This document shows, one piece after another, positions 23,001 through 35,179 of a stretch of DNA of 64,000 nucleotides. The translations under genes were made by a program, and so were the position numbers. Source of the stretch: Tribonema minus (lineage: Eukaryota; Sar; Xanthophyceae; Tribonematales; Tribonemataceae); NCBI GenBank assembly GCA_017506865.1, contig JAFCMP010000235.1, positions 434,001 to 498,000 of the forward strand. Direction: 5' to 3'. How positions within the stretch are numbered: the stretch's first letter is position 1; each line of letters begins with the position of its first letter. Under the pieces are notes generated by a model. The model was not told the origin of the DNA. It did no database searches and saw nothing but the letters and a program-made list of their open reading frames with translations.

Positions 23001-26000
23001 GTCATATGCAGCGGCGGCCCGCGGCGCAGGGCAGCGGCAGCACGGGTCAGGCCAACAGGCCGAGAGTAGTCGCTGCCGCAGGAGACGCAGAGTGCATTCA
23101 ATTGGAGGCGTCACACGCGCGCCGGACGCAGGCGCATTGCAGCAACCAAGCAGCGTAGACATGACACTTGCAGGCGTGACGTGCGCGCCATGTACATACA
23201 TACCATCACTGAGGCACGCGCATTCGGAAGTGCGCGACACGGATGCAGCGCGTGTGCGCGCGCCGCGTGCAGCACGGCTTTGCGGCGCTCGCCGCAGCGG
23301 CCGCGCCGCACTGCGGGCTCCAGCCCGTGACGTCGAGATATGACACTTGCAGGCGTGACGTGCGCGCAATGTACACGCGTGCCCTTACTGCGGCAAACGC
23401 GATTGGAAGAAGCGACACAGACGCAGCGCATGGGGGCGCGCCGCGTGCAGCACGGCTTTGCGGCACTCGCCGCAGCGGCTGCGCCGCACTGCGGGCACCA
23501 GTCCCGTGACGTCGAGATATGACACTTGCAGGCGTGACGTGCGCGCAATGTACATGCGTGCCCTTACTGCGGCAAACGCAATTGGAAGAAGCGACACAGA
23601 CGCAGCGCATGGGGGCGTGCCGCGTGCAGCGCGGCTCCGCAACACTCGTCGTAGCGGCAGCGCCGCACTGCGGGCACCAGCCCCGTGACGTCGAGCAGGC
23701 GCGACTGCGCCGCGTCAGGCGCTTGAGGCGCTGCCGCAAATGACGCCGAACGCTCACGACCGCGCTCGCATGAAGCATTCACGCTCGCCATGCCCGGTGA
23801 CGCGCGCCGCCGTCTGATGCCGAACCAGAACACCACCCCCCACGCCCGGCAATGCGCGCCGCCGCCTGATGCCGCACAAACACACATTTGCACACGCGCC
23901 GCGCGCAAACGCCACTTTTGCTCTCACCTCAGGTGCGGCACCGCGCGCACGTCCGACACCACCCCCGTGCAGCACAGCAGCCCGCAGTACGCCCCCAGCC
24001 CCCTCACCAGCCCCCCCAGGCTGCGCTCGCCATCCCCCGCCGTCAGCCCTGTCTGCCCGCCTTTTGCGCTGCTGCCGCCGCAACCGCTACGAGCTGCATC
24101 CAGCAGCTTGGCAAAGTGCGCGCTGCACAGCTGCTGCAGCGCGGCGACGCCACCGCTGCCGCTGCTGCCGTGTGCAAGTGAGGCAGTGCCCCACAGCAGG
24201 AGCTCTGCCGCTGCGAGTGCCGCCGAGTCCTGCACGACACAACACTGGGGACATCAGCTGACAATCAAGGATAGCAATTGCGACGGGCACTCACAGCTCT
24301 AAAAAATGCGCATAGCATAGCATGTTGCACGGCAGCAGGTGAGTTGCCGCGGCCGTCAACACGCGCGGAAGGCGTGCGGATGGGCAGGCAGCGCCATGCA
24401 CTTTACCATGCATATGCGATGCCTACATACTGTATACCTTGTACACGTCAAAGGCCGCCACCCGGCCTGGTTGTGAGTCATGATCGCCACACAACACGCG
24501 CAATACCGCCTCAGCAGCGCTTGACATTGTCAAAGCAACGGCCAAGCTTGTTCCGTCAGCGTCAGACCGACAATAAGCACCGTTACCTCCCCATCACCCT
24601 CAGACAAATAGCCAACAGGGCAAACGCACCTGCGAGGGGCCGTCGGCGCCGACGCCGCAGCCAAGCGCGGAGCACATCGGGTGCAGCTGCCGCAGCGGCG
24701 CTCCCGCCACCGCCGTCCGCAGCGCGCCCGCGACCGCCGCATCCACCGCTGCCGCCAGTCGTGCGCGGCCACCGCCTCCGCCGCTGCTGCCGCCGCCGCC
24801 GCTGCGCGCCCGCACGAGCCACCGCAGGAACAGCGCCAGCGCAGGGTCGCAGCGCAGCGCCGCGGGTTCCGCGGAACGGCGCCGGGAACCGTCCTGGGAG
24901 AGCGCGGCGCGGCGGCAGCACGCCTCCGAGCAGATGTGCGCCAGCAGCGGCGGCAGAAGGTGCCGGGCCAGCGGCACTCCGCTGCTGCTGCTGCCGCCGA
25001 TGCTGCCGCCGCCGCTGCCGCTGCTGCTGCGCGCGCGGCGCGGCGCCACGGGGACGGGCCTGGACGCCAGCGAGAGGAGGCCTGCGCGGGGGGGGGCAGG
25101 AGCGGCGGGAGGGGGGGGGGGGCTGTGAAGGGCAAGACGGGTGCGCAGTGCAGCACGGGCGGTCTCCGTCTGCTTTTAGGGTTAGGGTTAGAGCCTGCTG
25201 CGCACAACCGAGGCGCTGGCAGAGCAGCAGCAGCAATCGACGGCGGCGGCGGCGGCATGTGCGCGCTTGTACCGAGGCACGCGCCACGTCGCTCGAGTAC
25301 TGCTGGTGGGCGCAGCTGCATGCAGATGTCTGAGCTGCTGCAGCGCGGCACAGGAAATCTGAGCACGGAGGAGATGATGCTTTGCGGCGTTGCTTGCGGC
25401 GCGAACCGACTGGGCGCTACTGACACCAGGCTTACCGCTAAACAGGCATGCACTGATGCTCTTGCACCTCTGGCGTGCACGAGAGCCCCGCGCACCTTTG
25501 ACGAGCCAAGTGCCGCCGTCGCCGCCGCCCGCGGCCCCCCTTCGCGCTCCGCACGTTCGGCCGCGCTCCTCATCGTGATCATCATATGGCAGCGTCCCGC
25601 GCGCGCCGCCGCCGCCGCTGTCGTCCGCGTGCGCCGACAGCGAAGGCGGCTCCTGGCGCTGCGGCGCCGCGGCGGCGGCAGCAGCAGCAGCGAGGCACTC
25701 CGCGACGCTCAGGCGGACGCGCTGCCACGGCAGCGCCGGGCACGCGGCCATGACCTGCGGCAGTTACACCCAATGGAACCGACGGTGAACTGTCAGCTGC
25801 CATGCCCATGTGCAGTGGCGCATGCTGCCGGGTAATTCAACTGCGTTATCAGGCGAGTCGCACCAGCTCCAACTTCAACTTCAACCGCAGTTGGAGACAT
25901 TGAGCTACTCTGTTCCACAGCATGGAAGCGCTCAGTGGCAGCTACAACTTCTATTACCACGCATACAGTACACTGCTATCATGGACTACAGAGTGTGGCA

Positions 26001-28521
26001 GTGCTCAGCAGCATGCAAACAGCGGCGCTCACCTGATGGGCGAGGTCCACGAGCACCGTGGCCGCCTTCCGCGGCTGCACCGACATGGTGCGGCAGCGGC
26101 AGCAGCAGCAGCAGTAGCAAACAAGGAAAGGCCATCAGCGGAGCACGAAAAGCGCGTCGCGACACAGGTGCAGCATGTCTACGGCTACAGGCTGTGCGCG
26201 CGTTCCGCAATGGAGGCAGAGGGGTGCCGATGTCAAGCAGTTGTTTCTTGATACCGCGGTGGCGTGCTGACATGCTTCCGCGTCCGGGCGCATCTGACGC
26301 TTTCTGATGACTCAATGATGCGCGCCCTGGCTGCATCAGTGCCACAGTGCACATGAAGAACTGCGCACAGGGTGCCATGCGCTGTGCGCAATGGCCGCAA
26401 CACCGCAGGCGCTTCCTACAACGCCGGGCGCCAGCAGTCCGCGACAGGCAGCAGTGCTCCCACAAACGCCCTTCGCTGTCCACAAACTAATGGGCACCAT
26501 GAGCTACCTCACATCAACCCCCCCATACATCGTAGAAGGAGTTCCCGATAGCCGCTGCAGGCAGGAGACAGGGCTCCGCAAAACGGATACTTGAGCATGA
26601 TGTAGATGCAGGGCCTGCGCTCATGCGGCAATATACATACCAAACGACCACCGATGCCGTAGGCGTCGTGGCAGCAAGCTCCACAAGATCAACACCTTCA
26701 GAAGTAGGTATGTGTGTAAAACCGAAGAGATACATACCGGGAGCGTGGACACGTCCAGCTGCGCCATATAGGGCCTCGACTCATGCGGCAATACGTACCG
26801 AACGACCGCTAATGCCTAGGCGTGGTGTCACCAACCTCCACAATACCAACTAGTTATGTATATCGAGCTAAAGGCATACGTACCGGGAGCGCGGACGCGT
26901 CCAGCTGCGCCAGCAGCTCCCACGCCGCGTGCAGCACAGCATCAACTAGGGATGTATATGGAACAAAGCGATACATACCGGGAGCGAAGATGCGTCCAGC
27001 TGCGCCAGCAGCTCCCAGGCCGCGTGAAGCACGGCCGGCGCTGCGAAGCAGTTGCGCCAGACCAGCTCCACCACCGCCGCTGCTACCTCGCCCGTCAGCC
27101 CGCTGTCGCACGCGCTCGGCGTCGCCCTGCGCCGGCAGCAGACGGCGTACGAGAGCGGACATGCGCGATTACGACAAAATCCACATGTATATATATGGAA
27201 ATGAATCAAGAGATCGTGGAGCTCTAGGGGGCAAGGTGTGATTAGCCGCAAGTGCCTTCCACCAATTACCGTGGTCGCCGCTGCTGCAGCCATCGGCCAC
27301 GAGAGTCAATCGCACGCGCTCGGCGTCGCCCTGCGCCGGCAGCAACGCACAATGAGGGAGCAAACATGTGGGATGCTGGCAAGTTCAGGAAACGATGCGG
27401 AAAACTCGAGGATCTGGTCATGGCAGACAGAGTGCACCGCCGTCGCGGCGACATCGGCGCCACGCTCCACGCAGACAGTGTTTCAGCCATGCGCACATCG
27501 TTGGTGATGGCTGCACTAGTGTTTCAGTCATGCGCACATGGTTGGCGACCGCAGCGCTGCTAGCGGTGCGGCAAGCAGAGGGAACTTGGGCTTGTGGCGC
27601 ACTGGCGCGTTTCATGCGGAAGCGCACAGCGCCCGCCCAGGCGGCGGCAGCTCGCTCTGAATGCCAGGCTGTGCAGAAAACAAGGTGGCAAAAGAACCGT
27701 GCCTCTTTCCACTGCTGCAGCTGAGTGCAGCTGACTGCCACACCACACCTCAGCCAACACGATGCAATTATTTGTGCTCAATGCAAATATATGGCGTGCA
27801 AATTGCGTACATAAACAGAACACTGGTAAGGGTACCAGCGCAGCGTCAACACTTACCATAGACATGTGCGGTGCGTGAGCGCCACGCGCAGGCCGGACGT
27901 GTCGTAGGTCACTGTGCCGCTGCCGTCCAGCTGCAGTGCCGTATGCAGCAGGATGGCCTGCCACCGGCGAAGAAGAGAAACATGTTACTAATGCAATGGT
28001 ATGAGCGAGACGGGGTCTGCAGCAGTGATCAGCACAAACCAGTGAACGCTGCAGGTGATTCCTCGTGATACCGCCTGCCACAGTGTGGGCGGAATGACGT
28101 TCTGCAGTGGAAACTCAGCAGCCAGATGACGCACAAGAGCGTCTGCTTTCTCAAAATCAAAGCGATTCTTCAGGCATCCACAGAAATCACGACAGTGATA
28201 TCGTCCGGACTAAGCAGATCATCTGCAGGTACAAACTTGCAGATCACACGTGATCGTGGCTGCTGCAGACAACCAATAGCTACTGGAAAAGTTTCCATCC
28301 ACCGTAACGAATAGTAATGCATCACTCACATCGAGTGTCGCTCCGAGCCGTCTTCGCCATTCCAGCTTCCACCCATCCCCAGGCTTCAGGCTTGGGTCAG
28401 CTGGGGCCATCCAAGGCCGCTGGTCCTGCTGCATCGTCATGTGCACGTGCCTGTAGAAGCCAAGGTCTCCGGCAAACCGCTCCAGAGGGCCATCGGCGCC
28501 ATCGCCTGGCCGATCGGGCAT
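20089..28521 (-). CDS. Large F-box and C2H2 zinc-finger protein, Ala-rich
   Basis: Eleven exons join in phase: 28330-28521, 28072-28209, 27857-27957, 26979-27126, 25496-25754, 24630-25081, 23928-24229, 22280-22998, 21474-21820, 20911-21081 and 20089-20265, giving about 1,001 residues. The N-terminal part (DLGFYRHVHMTMQ, FEKADALVRHLAAEFP, AILLHTALQLDG) is unrecognised. The middle is helical and rich in Ala, Ser and Gly homopolymer runs. Residues about 776-826 are an F-box (LAHLPLDAAALALSYLGH, then VSAEWRALT and VWRAAFFTRW). At 927-949 a C2H2 finger, CPLLEC then HLRTH (C-x4-C-x12-H-x3-H), is split by the last intron, followed by basic PKKRK and KKKRK tracts that look like nuclear signals. It may be a substrate receptor of an SCF ubiquitin ligase in the nucleus; this is inference. 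Two adjacent genes are possible, but phases favour one. Echo copies surround several exons. Confidence 0.72.
20625..20840 (-). repeat. Two echo copies of the zinc-finger exon tail
   Basis: Downstream on the minus strand of exon 20911-21081, its end (CTGCGCGCTGGCC to CGGAGCCTTAAG|gtatgt) recurs at about 20756-20800, still with AAG|gtacgt, and more weakly at about 20635-20670. Each copy is followed by a CAG-type triplet run and a GCCGC-rich block, so the repeated unit spans exon tail, donor and intron start. Confidence 0.82.
23162..23697 (-). repeat. Three tandem copies of a 179-bp unit
   Basis: Units start at 23162, 23341 and 23520 with TGACACTTGCAGGCGTGACG, and end near GTGACGTCGAG. Identity is high with scattered substitutions. 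They lie in the intron between exons 23928-24229 and 22280-22998 of the F-box gene. Part of the unit (minus strand GGGGCTGGTGCCCGCAGTGC) faintly resembles the preceding exon tail, so this may be an amplified echo. Confidence 0.88.
25177..25191 (+). repeat. Short interstitial telomere-like tract
   Basis: TTAGGGTTAGGGTTAG occurs in an intron of the F-box gene. It is two and a half units of the TTAGGG repeat. Confidence 0.7.
26735..26945 (-). repeat. Two echo copies of exon 26979-27126 tail
   Basis: The exon tail coding WELLAQLDASSLP plus donor (CTCCCG|gtatgt) recurs at about 26895-26942, coding VLHAAWELLAQLDASALP with donor gtacgt, and as a shorter piece at about 26735-26765 with donor gtatgt. 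The first copy is open and nearly intact. Confidence 0.86.
27178..27305 (+). repeat. Dispersed ~105-bp repeat, copy 3
   Basis: This is the longest copy, in an intron of the minus-strand F-box gene and therefore antisense to it. It shares AGCCGCAAGTGCCTTCCACC with copies 1 and 2 and GCCGCTGCTGCAGC followed by GGCCACGAG with copy 2. Confidence 0.78.
27310..27346 (-). repeat. Echo copy of the head of exon 26979-27126
   Basis: CTGCGCCGGCAGCA with GCGCTCGGCGTCGCC repeats the acceptor and first about 20 bases of the exon (27100-27140). It sits upstream of that exon on the minus strand, so acceptor and exon head were copied into the preceding intron. Confidence 0.78.
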
Positions 28522-29464
28522 CGCTGCGTGTGTTTGTTGACGGCTTCCGACTCTTGAGGTTGGGGAGTCACCGGTATGAAGTCCCAGGTTCAAGTCTCCA
28601 CTAACCTTGACTTCAGGACGGCCCCCCCCAAAAACCGCCCGCCAAGCCGTAACTGTTCCCCGTCCTCAGCTTGCGCTTGTCCCCAAAGGCGCACAAGAGG
28701 CTCAGGGACATGGCACTGCTTGGTGCCACGACGGGCGCGAAGTTGTGTGCATCCCGCCACTAGTGATATCGATGCAACTCTGCAACGCGACGATTAGCAC
28801 GCACACATCACGACGAGCACCGGCAACCACAGTTGACAGTTGTGCGGTGAGCCAGAGAGCAAGGCGAAGCAGGCACGCATTGGAGAAGGGGAGACCTCAA
28901 AGAAAAGTGTCCCAAACAATTCTGGTCACTATACATTTAGAGGCCACAGTAGCAATGCGGACGTGGCATCACCAGCCACACTGATCGCAGCTCCGCAAAA
29001 GCAGTGCTCATGAGACAATTGTGCTGCGCACGCGACCGATGATTACAAAGGTCTCACGGCAGACTGCTGCACCGTTGCCGCTGGGGCTACTGCCGGCACC
29101 AAGTGACAGCGCGCTGCGACTACGGCTGTGCTAAACTACAACTACAGCGGCGCAGTGGCGCTGCCGGCCTGACACCAATAGGCATCGCTGCTAGTGCTGC
29201 GCCAGGCGTGTCACATGCTTCAGCAGCATGGTCTAAGGGACTCGAGCGTGGTCGTGGTGCGGCGATATCGCGTGCGTCGCAAGCGGCGCTGCCGCTGCTG
29301 CAGCCGCTGCAGGGCAACAAGGGGTCTGTACACATGCAGCGGCGGCGGCGCTGGCGGTGGCTGTGAACTGATGCGGCAGCCGCGGCAGTGCAAGTGTCTT
29401 CGAAACGGTATTGATTGCCAAGGATTTGCTGAGCGCTGATTCAGTGGGGAAGCGCCGCGCCCCC
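28522..29464. other. No gene recognised
   Basis: This is the 5' flank of the F-box gene. Open frames on the plus strand (28607-28984) have no recognisable protein features. A GCTGCTGCAG-rich patch lies at 29290-29320. Confidence 0.45.
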
Positions 29465-32335
29465 CTTGCTCACTTGTCCCCTCGGTGATGCTCGCAGCGG
29501 GGTACATGCAGGGCGCCACAGGAGAGAGGTGCGGCAGCGCCGGTATCAGCGAGCAGCATGGGGTTACGTATGTACTGATTATGATATGAGCATGTGCGTG
29601 CGCCGACACGCTGCGGCAGCGCAGCACGCAATGCGCTGCGAGGGATGCCTTACGTTAAAACACAAGGGTATCATGATGATCAATCACTGCATGAATGAAC
29701 AGAGCGTCATGCAGCACAATGCGTCTCGCAGCGTGGTGGCGCAGACGACAAGCGTACAACTGCTGACCGGTGGTACACACGTAAATCAATCAGAGGTGCG
29801 CGGCGGCACGCGCTGCTAGCCAGGCGGCCACCGAGCCCCCATCTATCCTATCTATCAGGTCACGCGGCGGCACCCGTCGCGTATACCTACATACGCACAT
29901 GGCATGGGCGCCGCCTCGCCCCTATCAACAGCTGCGCCACCAAACTAACTTATCAACTAGGGGAATGGTCACTTGCCATCGCTTCAGGCAACGAAGTAAT
30001 GGGCAAGGTCACCCCCGAACTAGTACTTCAACTTGAAGTACCTCGCGCGTGCAGAAGAGAGAGTGACCCGAGTATAGTGTAGGGATGGCCTGGCAGCCAC
30101 CGCCAGACCATGCGCTGTCGCAGTTCGGATGCCCACAGAAGGGCACCGACAAACCAGCACACTATGACAGCGCGCAGCAGGATCGGCTAAGATCACATAG
30201 GAGCTCTTAAACCGACACAGCTGAGAGCGCATGCCCAGACGCTGAGACCACACGGTGAGTGCAGGCCAACGCAGCAAGCAGCGCTCCCGGCAGCGCCCGC
30301 ACAACAGTCGACGACAAGCGAAGTTGCGAGATCGCGCGAGCTACTACTTCAAGTTGAAGCTCGCGCGCCCTCAGCGCCCCCCCGTCCCGGGCCATGAACG
30401 GAAGAAGCCCAGGTCACGCGCATGCGGCCGGTGTGCACGAGTCACAGCACCTGTTGCCGATGCGCCAGTTGAACAATACTTCCTCATGAACGTCATTTCC
30501 GATACGTTTGGGCCCCCGCCTGCGAATCAAATGCGGCAACGTGCGCCTCAACTTCCCCCTCACCCCCGCCTCTATGCCCCCGCTACTCTCTCTTCCCGCA
30601 GGCACCCAGCTTACACAACCTACTCTTACACAACCTACTCTTATGCTACCGCGGACGGCGGCGCTTGAGCAGCACTTGCCTGAAGTGCCATCGGTGTACA
30701 GACCGTTGCAGCGGAAGGCCGAGAGGTGCCCTTTGCGCGTGTGACGGCCATGTAGAGCTCCCTGGAGATGCAGCTGCCATTGGCGCGATGTGTGCTGATG
30801 ACGATCAAGGCATGGCTCCTGGTGGCGTGCTGCTGGCTCGAAAAACCAAGCGCCTTGACTTGCATTGCATATGACAATGATGGCGGCAGTGATGGCAGCT
30901 TCGTGAAGGGTCTTGTGGTAGCTGTGGCGTAGCTGATGAAGTCAGGTTATCATCGCCTCCCATTGCTCACTTGTCCTCGGTGTGCTCGCAGCGGGTGACA
31001 TGCAGGGCGTCACAGGAGGAGAGGTGCGGCAGCGCCGGTGTCAGCGAGCAGCATGGGGGGTATGTATGTACTGAATATGATTTGAGCATGAGCATGCACC
31101 AGCACTTTCTAGCAGTGCAGCACGCGACGCGCTGCGAGGGAATCCGATGCCTCGCGATAAAACACAGGGCATCAATCACTACGAGCATCACAAAACATGA
31201 TGCATCTGGCAGCGCCGTTGTGCGTACCTGGTGGCGCAGTCAACATGTGTACAACCGCTGACCGGTGGTACACGCGTAAATCAATCAGAGGTGCGCGGTG
31301 GCACGCGCTGCTAGCCAGGCGGCCACCGGGCCCTCATCTATCCTACCTATCAGGTCACGCAGCGGCACCCGTCGCGTATACCTACATACGCACATGGCAT
31401 GGGCGCCGCCGCGCTCCTATCAACAGCTGCGCCACCAGACTAACCTACCAACTAGGGGAACGGTCACTTGCCATTGCTTCACGCATGGAAGCAATGGGCA
31501 AGGCCACCCCCGAACTAGTACTTCAACTTGAAGTACCTAGCGCGCGCGGAAGAGAGAGGGACCCGAGTATAGCGTAGGGATGGCCTGGCAGCCACCGCCA
31601 GACCATGCGCTGTCGCAGTTCGGATGCAAACAGAAGGGCACCGACGAACCAGCACACTATGACAGCGCGCAGCAGGATCGGCCAAGATCATACTTAAGCT
31701 CTTGAACCGACACAGCTGGGAGTGCACGCCCAGATGCTTGACCTACACGGTGTGTGCAGGCCAGCGCAGCAAGCAGCGCTCCCGGCAGCGCACGCACAAC
31801 AGTCGACGATAAGCGGAGTTGCGAGATCGCGCGAGCCACTACTTCAAGTTGAAGCTCGCGCGCCCTCAGCCCCCCCCCGTCCCGGGCCATGAAGGGAAGA
31901 AGCCCAGGTCACGCGCATGCAGCCGGTGCGCATGAGTCGCAGCACCTGTTGCCGATGCGCCAGTTGAACAACCCTTCCTCATAAGCGTCTTTTCCGGTGC
32001 GTTTGGGCCCCTGCCTGTGAACCGAATGCGGCAACGTGCGCCTCAACTGCCCCCTCGCCCCCGCCTCTATGCCCCCGCTACTCTCTCTTTCGCGCGGGCA
32101 CCCAGCCTACACAACCTACTCTTACACAACCTACTCTTACGCTACAGCGGACGGCGGCGCTTGAGCAGAACTTGCCTGAAGTGCCATCGGTGTACAGACC
32201 GTTGCAGCGGAGTGCCAAGTGACGCCCTTGTGCGTGTGGCGGCCATGTAAAGCTCTCTGAAGATGCAGCTGCCGTTGATGTGATGAGCGCTGATGCCGGT
32301 CAAGGCGGCCTCCCTTGGCGCACGTTGGTGACACT
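29465..32335. repeat. Tandem duplication of a ~1.4-kb segment (offset about 1,494 bp)
   Basis: Segment 29465-30845 is repeated at about 30962-32335 with high but imperfect identity. Landmarks present in both: TTGCTCACTTGTCC, GAGGTGCGGCAGCGCCGGT, CTAGTACTTCAACTTGAAGT, GACCCGAGTATAG, ACACAACCTACTCTTA and TGCCATCGGTGTACAGACCG. Each unit contains two near-palindromes around TTCAAGTTGAA and a GCGCGAGC/GCTCGCGC stem. Frames across the unit are interrupted differently in the two copies, so I call no gene. It may be a dimer of a non-autonomous element or a segmental duplication. Confidence 0.88.
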
Positions 32336-33555
32336 TAGAGCACTTCGTCATGAGCTGCGTATGATGGTGATGCAGCGTCGACGACATGGGCGGATGGCGC
32401 CGTCGCCCAGGTGAAAAGGGCGCGCAAAACGGCAACGGCGGCAGCAGCGCGAAGGCAGCAGATTGCAGGTTGCGCTCCTTGGTCGGCATTTTGCTGCCTT
32501 GCACGGCCGTGCGTGGAGCTCGCCTGCTTGGCGACAACGCGGGAGCGCGGATGGCAGTATCAGCGAGAGCACAAAGCAACCTATATGCGCGAGGCGCTTA
32601 CAAGTATATACGGCGGCGGCGCATAGGCATCAGGGTGAACTTGCACAGTCACTTTGTTGCATGATTTTGCTGCAAGCACTTGATTGCCCAGGAAGATGCG
32701 TTGCGGCGTATTCTACCGCCGTTGTTGTGTACTTGCCTGTATGCTCTCGTCACGGGGTGTGTGTGTGTGTGTGTGTGTTTCCAAAGTCAACTCCCGCAAG
32801 TCTGAAAGCAAAACAGTGCCGTGTCGATCGCGGCCTTGCTAGCCGATGGTGCGTGTCCACGCTCGTCTCGCCGTGCACGTCTCGCCGCACACACTCGTTT
32901 GTGCTTGAGGGTCGTGAGGTGGATGAGTGCGCGAGTGCGAGAGTGTGAGCTCTCCTGGCAGGGCCTCGGAGCTGGGCTTTGACACAAAACTTTTTTTTTC
33001 CTGGCCTAATTCGGCAAATTTTTAGCTGTGTGGGTTTGAGGGGAAAAAAAGGAAAAAAAAGGGGGAAGAAAAGAGGGAAAAAGAGGAGATTTCGGCTAAA
33101 ATTCGCTGCCGCCGCCGCGGGCGTACTCGCCGCGCGCAGCGCGGCTTCAGGCCTAAGATTTGTCAGCGTCTGGTGTGCAGAGTCATGAAGACATGCGGCA
33201 CAGCACATGTGGCAGCCGCTGCAGGGGCACAGCTGCAGAATCGTGCAAAAGCAGCACCAATCTGCCATATTGATGGTGCCACACGTGCCCACAATGGTGA
33301 GAGTCCATGGCTGTATGAAGCATTTATGCACAAAATCTGCTATGTGCATGTTCAATGCACACTGCACAATGCACATCACCAATGCAATAAAAGTGATCAA
33401 CGTATTTGCAGAATCAGAATCCTGCTCACTTCTAGGGCATTTGACAGGCAACTTTGAAGTTTCAACCCTCAGGCATGGTCCCTGCCAGTAGCACATCTGC
33501 GCCATTGCACAGAGATAGGTGTCCACATGTTATGGGTTCTGATAAACAAAACATG

Positions 33556-34785
33556 CTATGCAAACTCACTAGCTACACAGTAGCAAGAGCACCTTGCAAG
33601 CCAACATGCACCCCAAGAGAAAGCCAAGGTCAGTGTGCCGTCGCCCCGACAAACAAACTTGCGCGCCGTGCAGCGCCCACTCAAGCCACCGGGCATGGTA
33701 GGATGTGACAAATCCAAGTGCTGCGAAGTGTTTGTGTACCACCGCCGCTGCCAGCTGCCTGCAAGCGATGCATGTGCGCATTGCATCCAGATGCAATGGG
33801 CGGCGCTGCGAACGCGCGCGCCGCCGCATGATGCGGCGTCGCTGGCTTCACGTTGAATGGGCATATCACTAATGCGCACAACACCAAGCTGTACTGCATG
33901 TGCAGCAACGCTTGTGATCACCGCGGCTAGCTGAGCCTGAGAATGCATGAGCCGCAATGTATGACATTCAATTGCCGCCTGCATCCATGGGCAGCGGCAA
34001 TGCTGCATCAGCAGTGAAGAATATGCCACTCTCGCTGGCTGCTTAAGGTGGCAGATTGAGTGCGCACCACCGGCTCCGTGAATAGCCACGCACATGGCGC
34101 CGCCGCCGGCTTCAATTGGCGGCAGCACGCGTGCGCGCCGCCAGCTGCATCGTCATGTGTGTTTGCGTTGACGCCAGCGTAAATGGCGCAGCATAGGTTT
34201 TGCGCCGCCACTGAGCTTGATGAGCGGCACAGGTTCACCATCAATTGCCAGCTACGCGCCAGTACTAATTGGCGACACGCAGGCATGTCACGAGCAGCAC
34301 ATGCGAGCTGTCAAGTGACTGGAAAGGTGCGCAGGCATCATGACAGGCGCCAGAAGAGCATGCCAACTATGCTGCAATCGCGCTTGCTCGCCTGTGGAAA
34401 ATCAGTATGCAACAGCTCGCCTCTGAGACGTCAATGCAGGCCCACAATCTTCCAGTCCAGCTCCTGTGACAGCACCTCCTTCGTTGGCTGCGCCTCCAGC
34501 AGGAGCACCTCACTGCGCAGCAGCTTCCACAGCGCAATCGCATGCTCATGTGCCATTTTGATCCTTTTCCATGATTGCCAGCACTTGATATCCTCCCTGG
34601 CATCAAAGCCGCAGCTGCGCTCCTTGAGCGACGCCGCGCCGCCCGGCAACAACCAGTTGAAAGCTGCTGCGCACGCCGTCTTCTGCAAGGCTGGTGCATC
34701 TTCAACTGCAGCAAACTGAAGCATTGCCAACATCTGCTGCCTGTTTGAGGCGCCAGCAAGAACGCTAGCCCCCAGCTGCCGCAGC
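33556..34785 (-). other. Unidentified open frames, possible remnant of a gene or mobile element
   Basis: Two protein-like stretches lie on the minus strand. One at about 34431-34785 contains RQQMLAMLQFAAVEDAPALQ and AREDIKCWQSWKRIKMAHEH; another at 33556-34128 is about 190 residues. The residue mix (Trp, Lys, Glu, long helices) differs from the Ala/Arg-rich noise around it. I recognise no family, catalytic motif or terminal repeats. It looks broken rather than whole. Confidence 0.3.
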
Positions 34786-35153
34786 GCGGCTCAAAATTGG
34801 CGTTCTTGAAGTGGTATATCCGCCGCCAGGGCTGCCATGCGATGCAACAAGGAGCGTCAGCACTTGCTCAACCCCCTTTCAATCATCGTTCTAGAGGAGG
34901 AAGCCTCCTTCAGCTTCTGCTACTCAAACTGCAAGTCAGTGCCAACTTTACCCAAATTTTGCTCCAATTTCGTGTCCCATCATCTGCCCCATCATCTTTT
35001 TGCCCCACGCGGCTGAAATACTGCCTCTCCCAATTCCTTTTTCATTTCCTTTTTCATTTCCTTCTTGTTTTTTGTCGTCAAAACAGCCCCAAAATCACAA
35101 AATCAACTGCACTAGCTAGGGTTAGGCCTAGGGTTGGGACGCATTCCTAGCAC

Positions 35154-35179
35154 TAGGGTTAGGGTTAGGGTTAGGGTTA
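35154..35179 (+). repeat. Interstitial telomeric repeat
   Basis: Four uninterrupted TTAGGG-type units, with more degenerate TAGGGTTAGGCC-like sequence 40 bp upstream. This is far from any end in the window. Confidence 0.9.

Noticed and set aside
23162-23697. CRISPR-like array
   Set aside because: Units are contiguous 179-bp tandem repeats without unique spacers, in an intron of a eukaryotic gene.
24681-25835. 384-codon plus-strand open frame
   Set aside because: It is antisense to two F-box gene exons, dominated by Arg/Ala from GCC/GCG triplets, and the minus-strand exons have consistent splice phases and recognisable context.
28200-28260. Acceptor at TACCTGCAG before GATGATCTG for the second F-box gene exon
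   Set aside because: That frame stops after about 17 codons; the acceptor GCTTAG at 28210 gives an open exon with matching phases on both sides.
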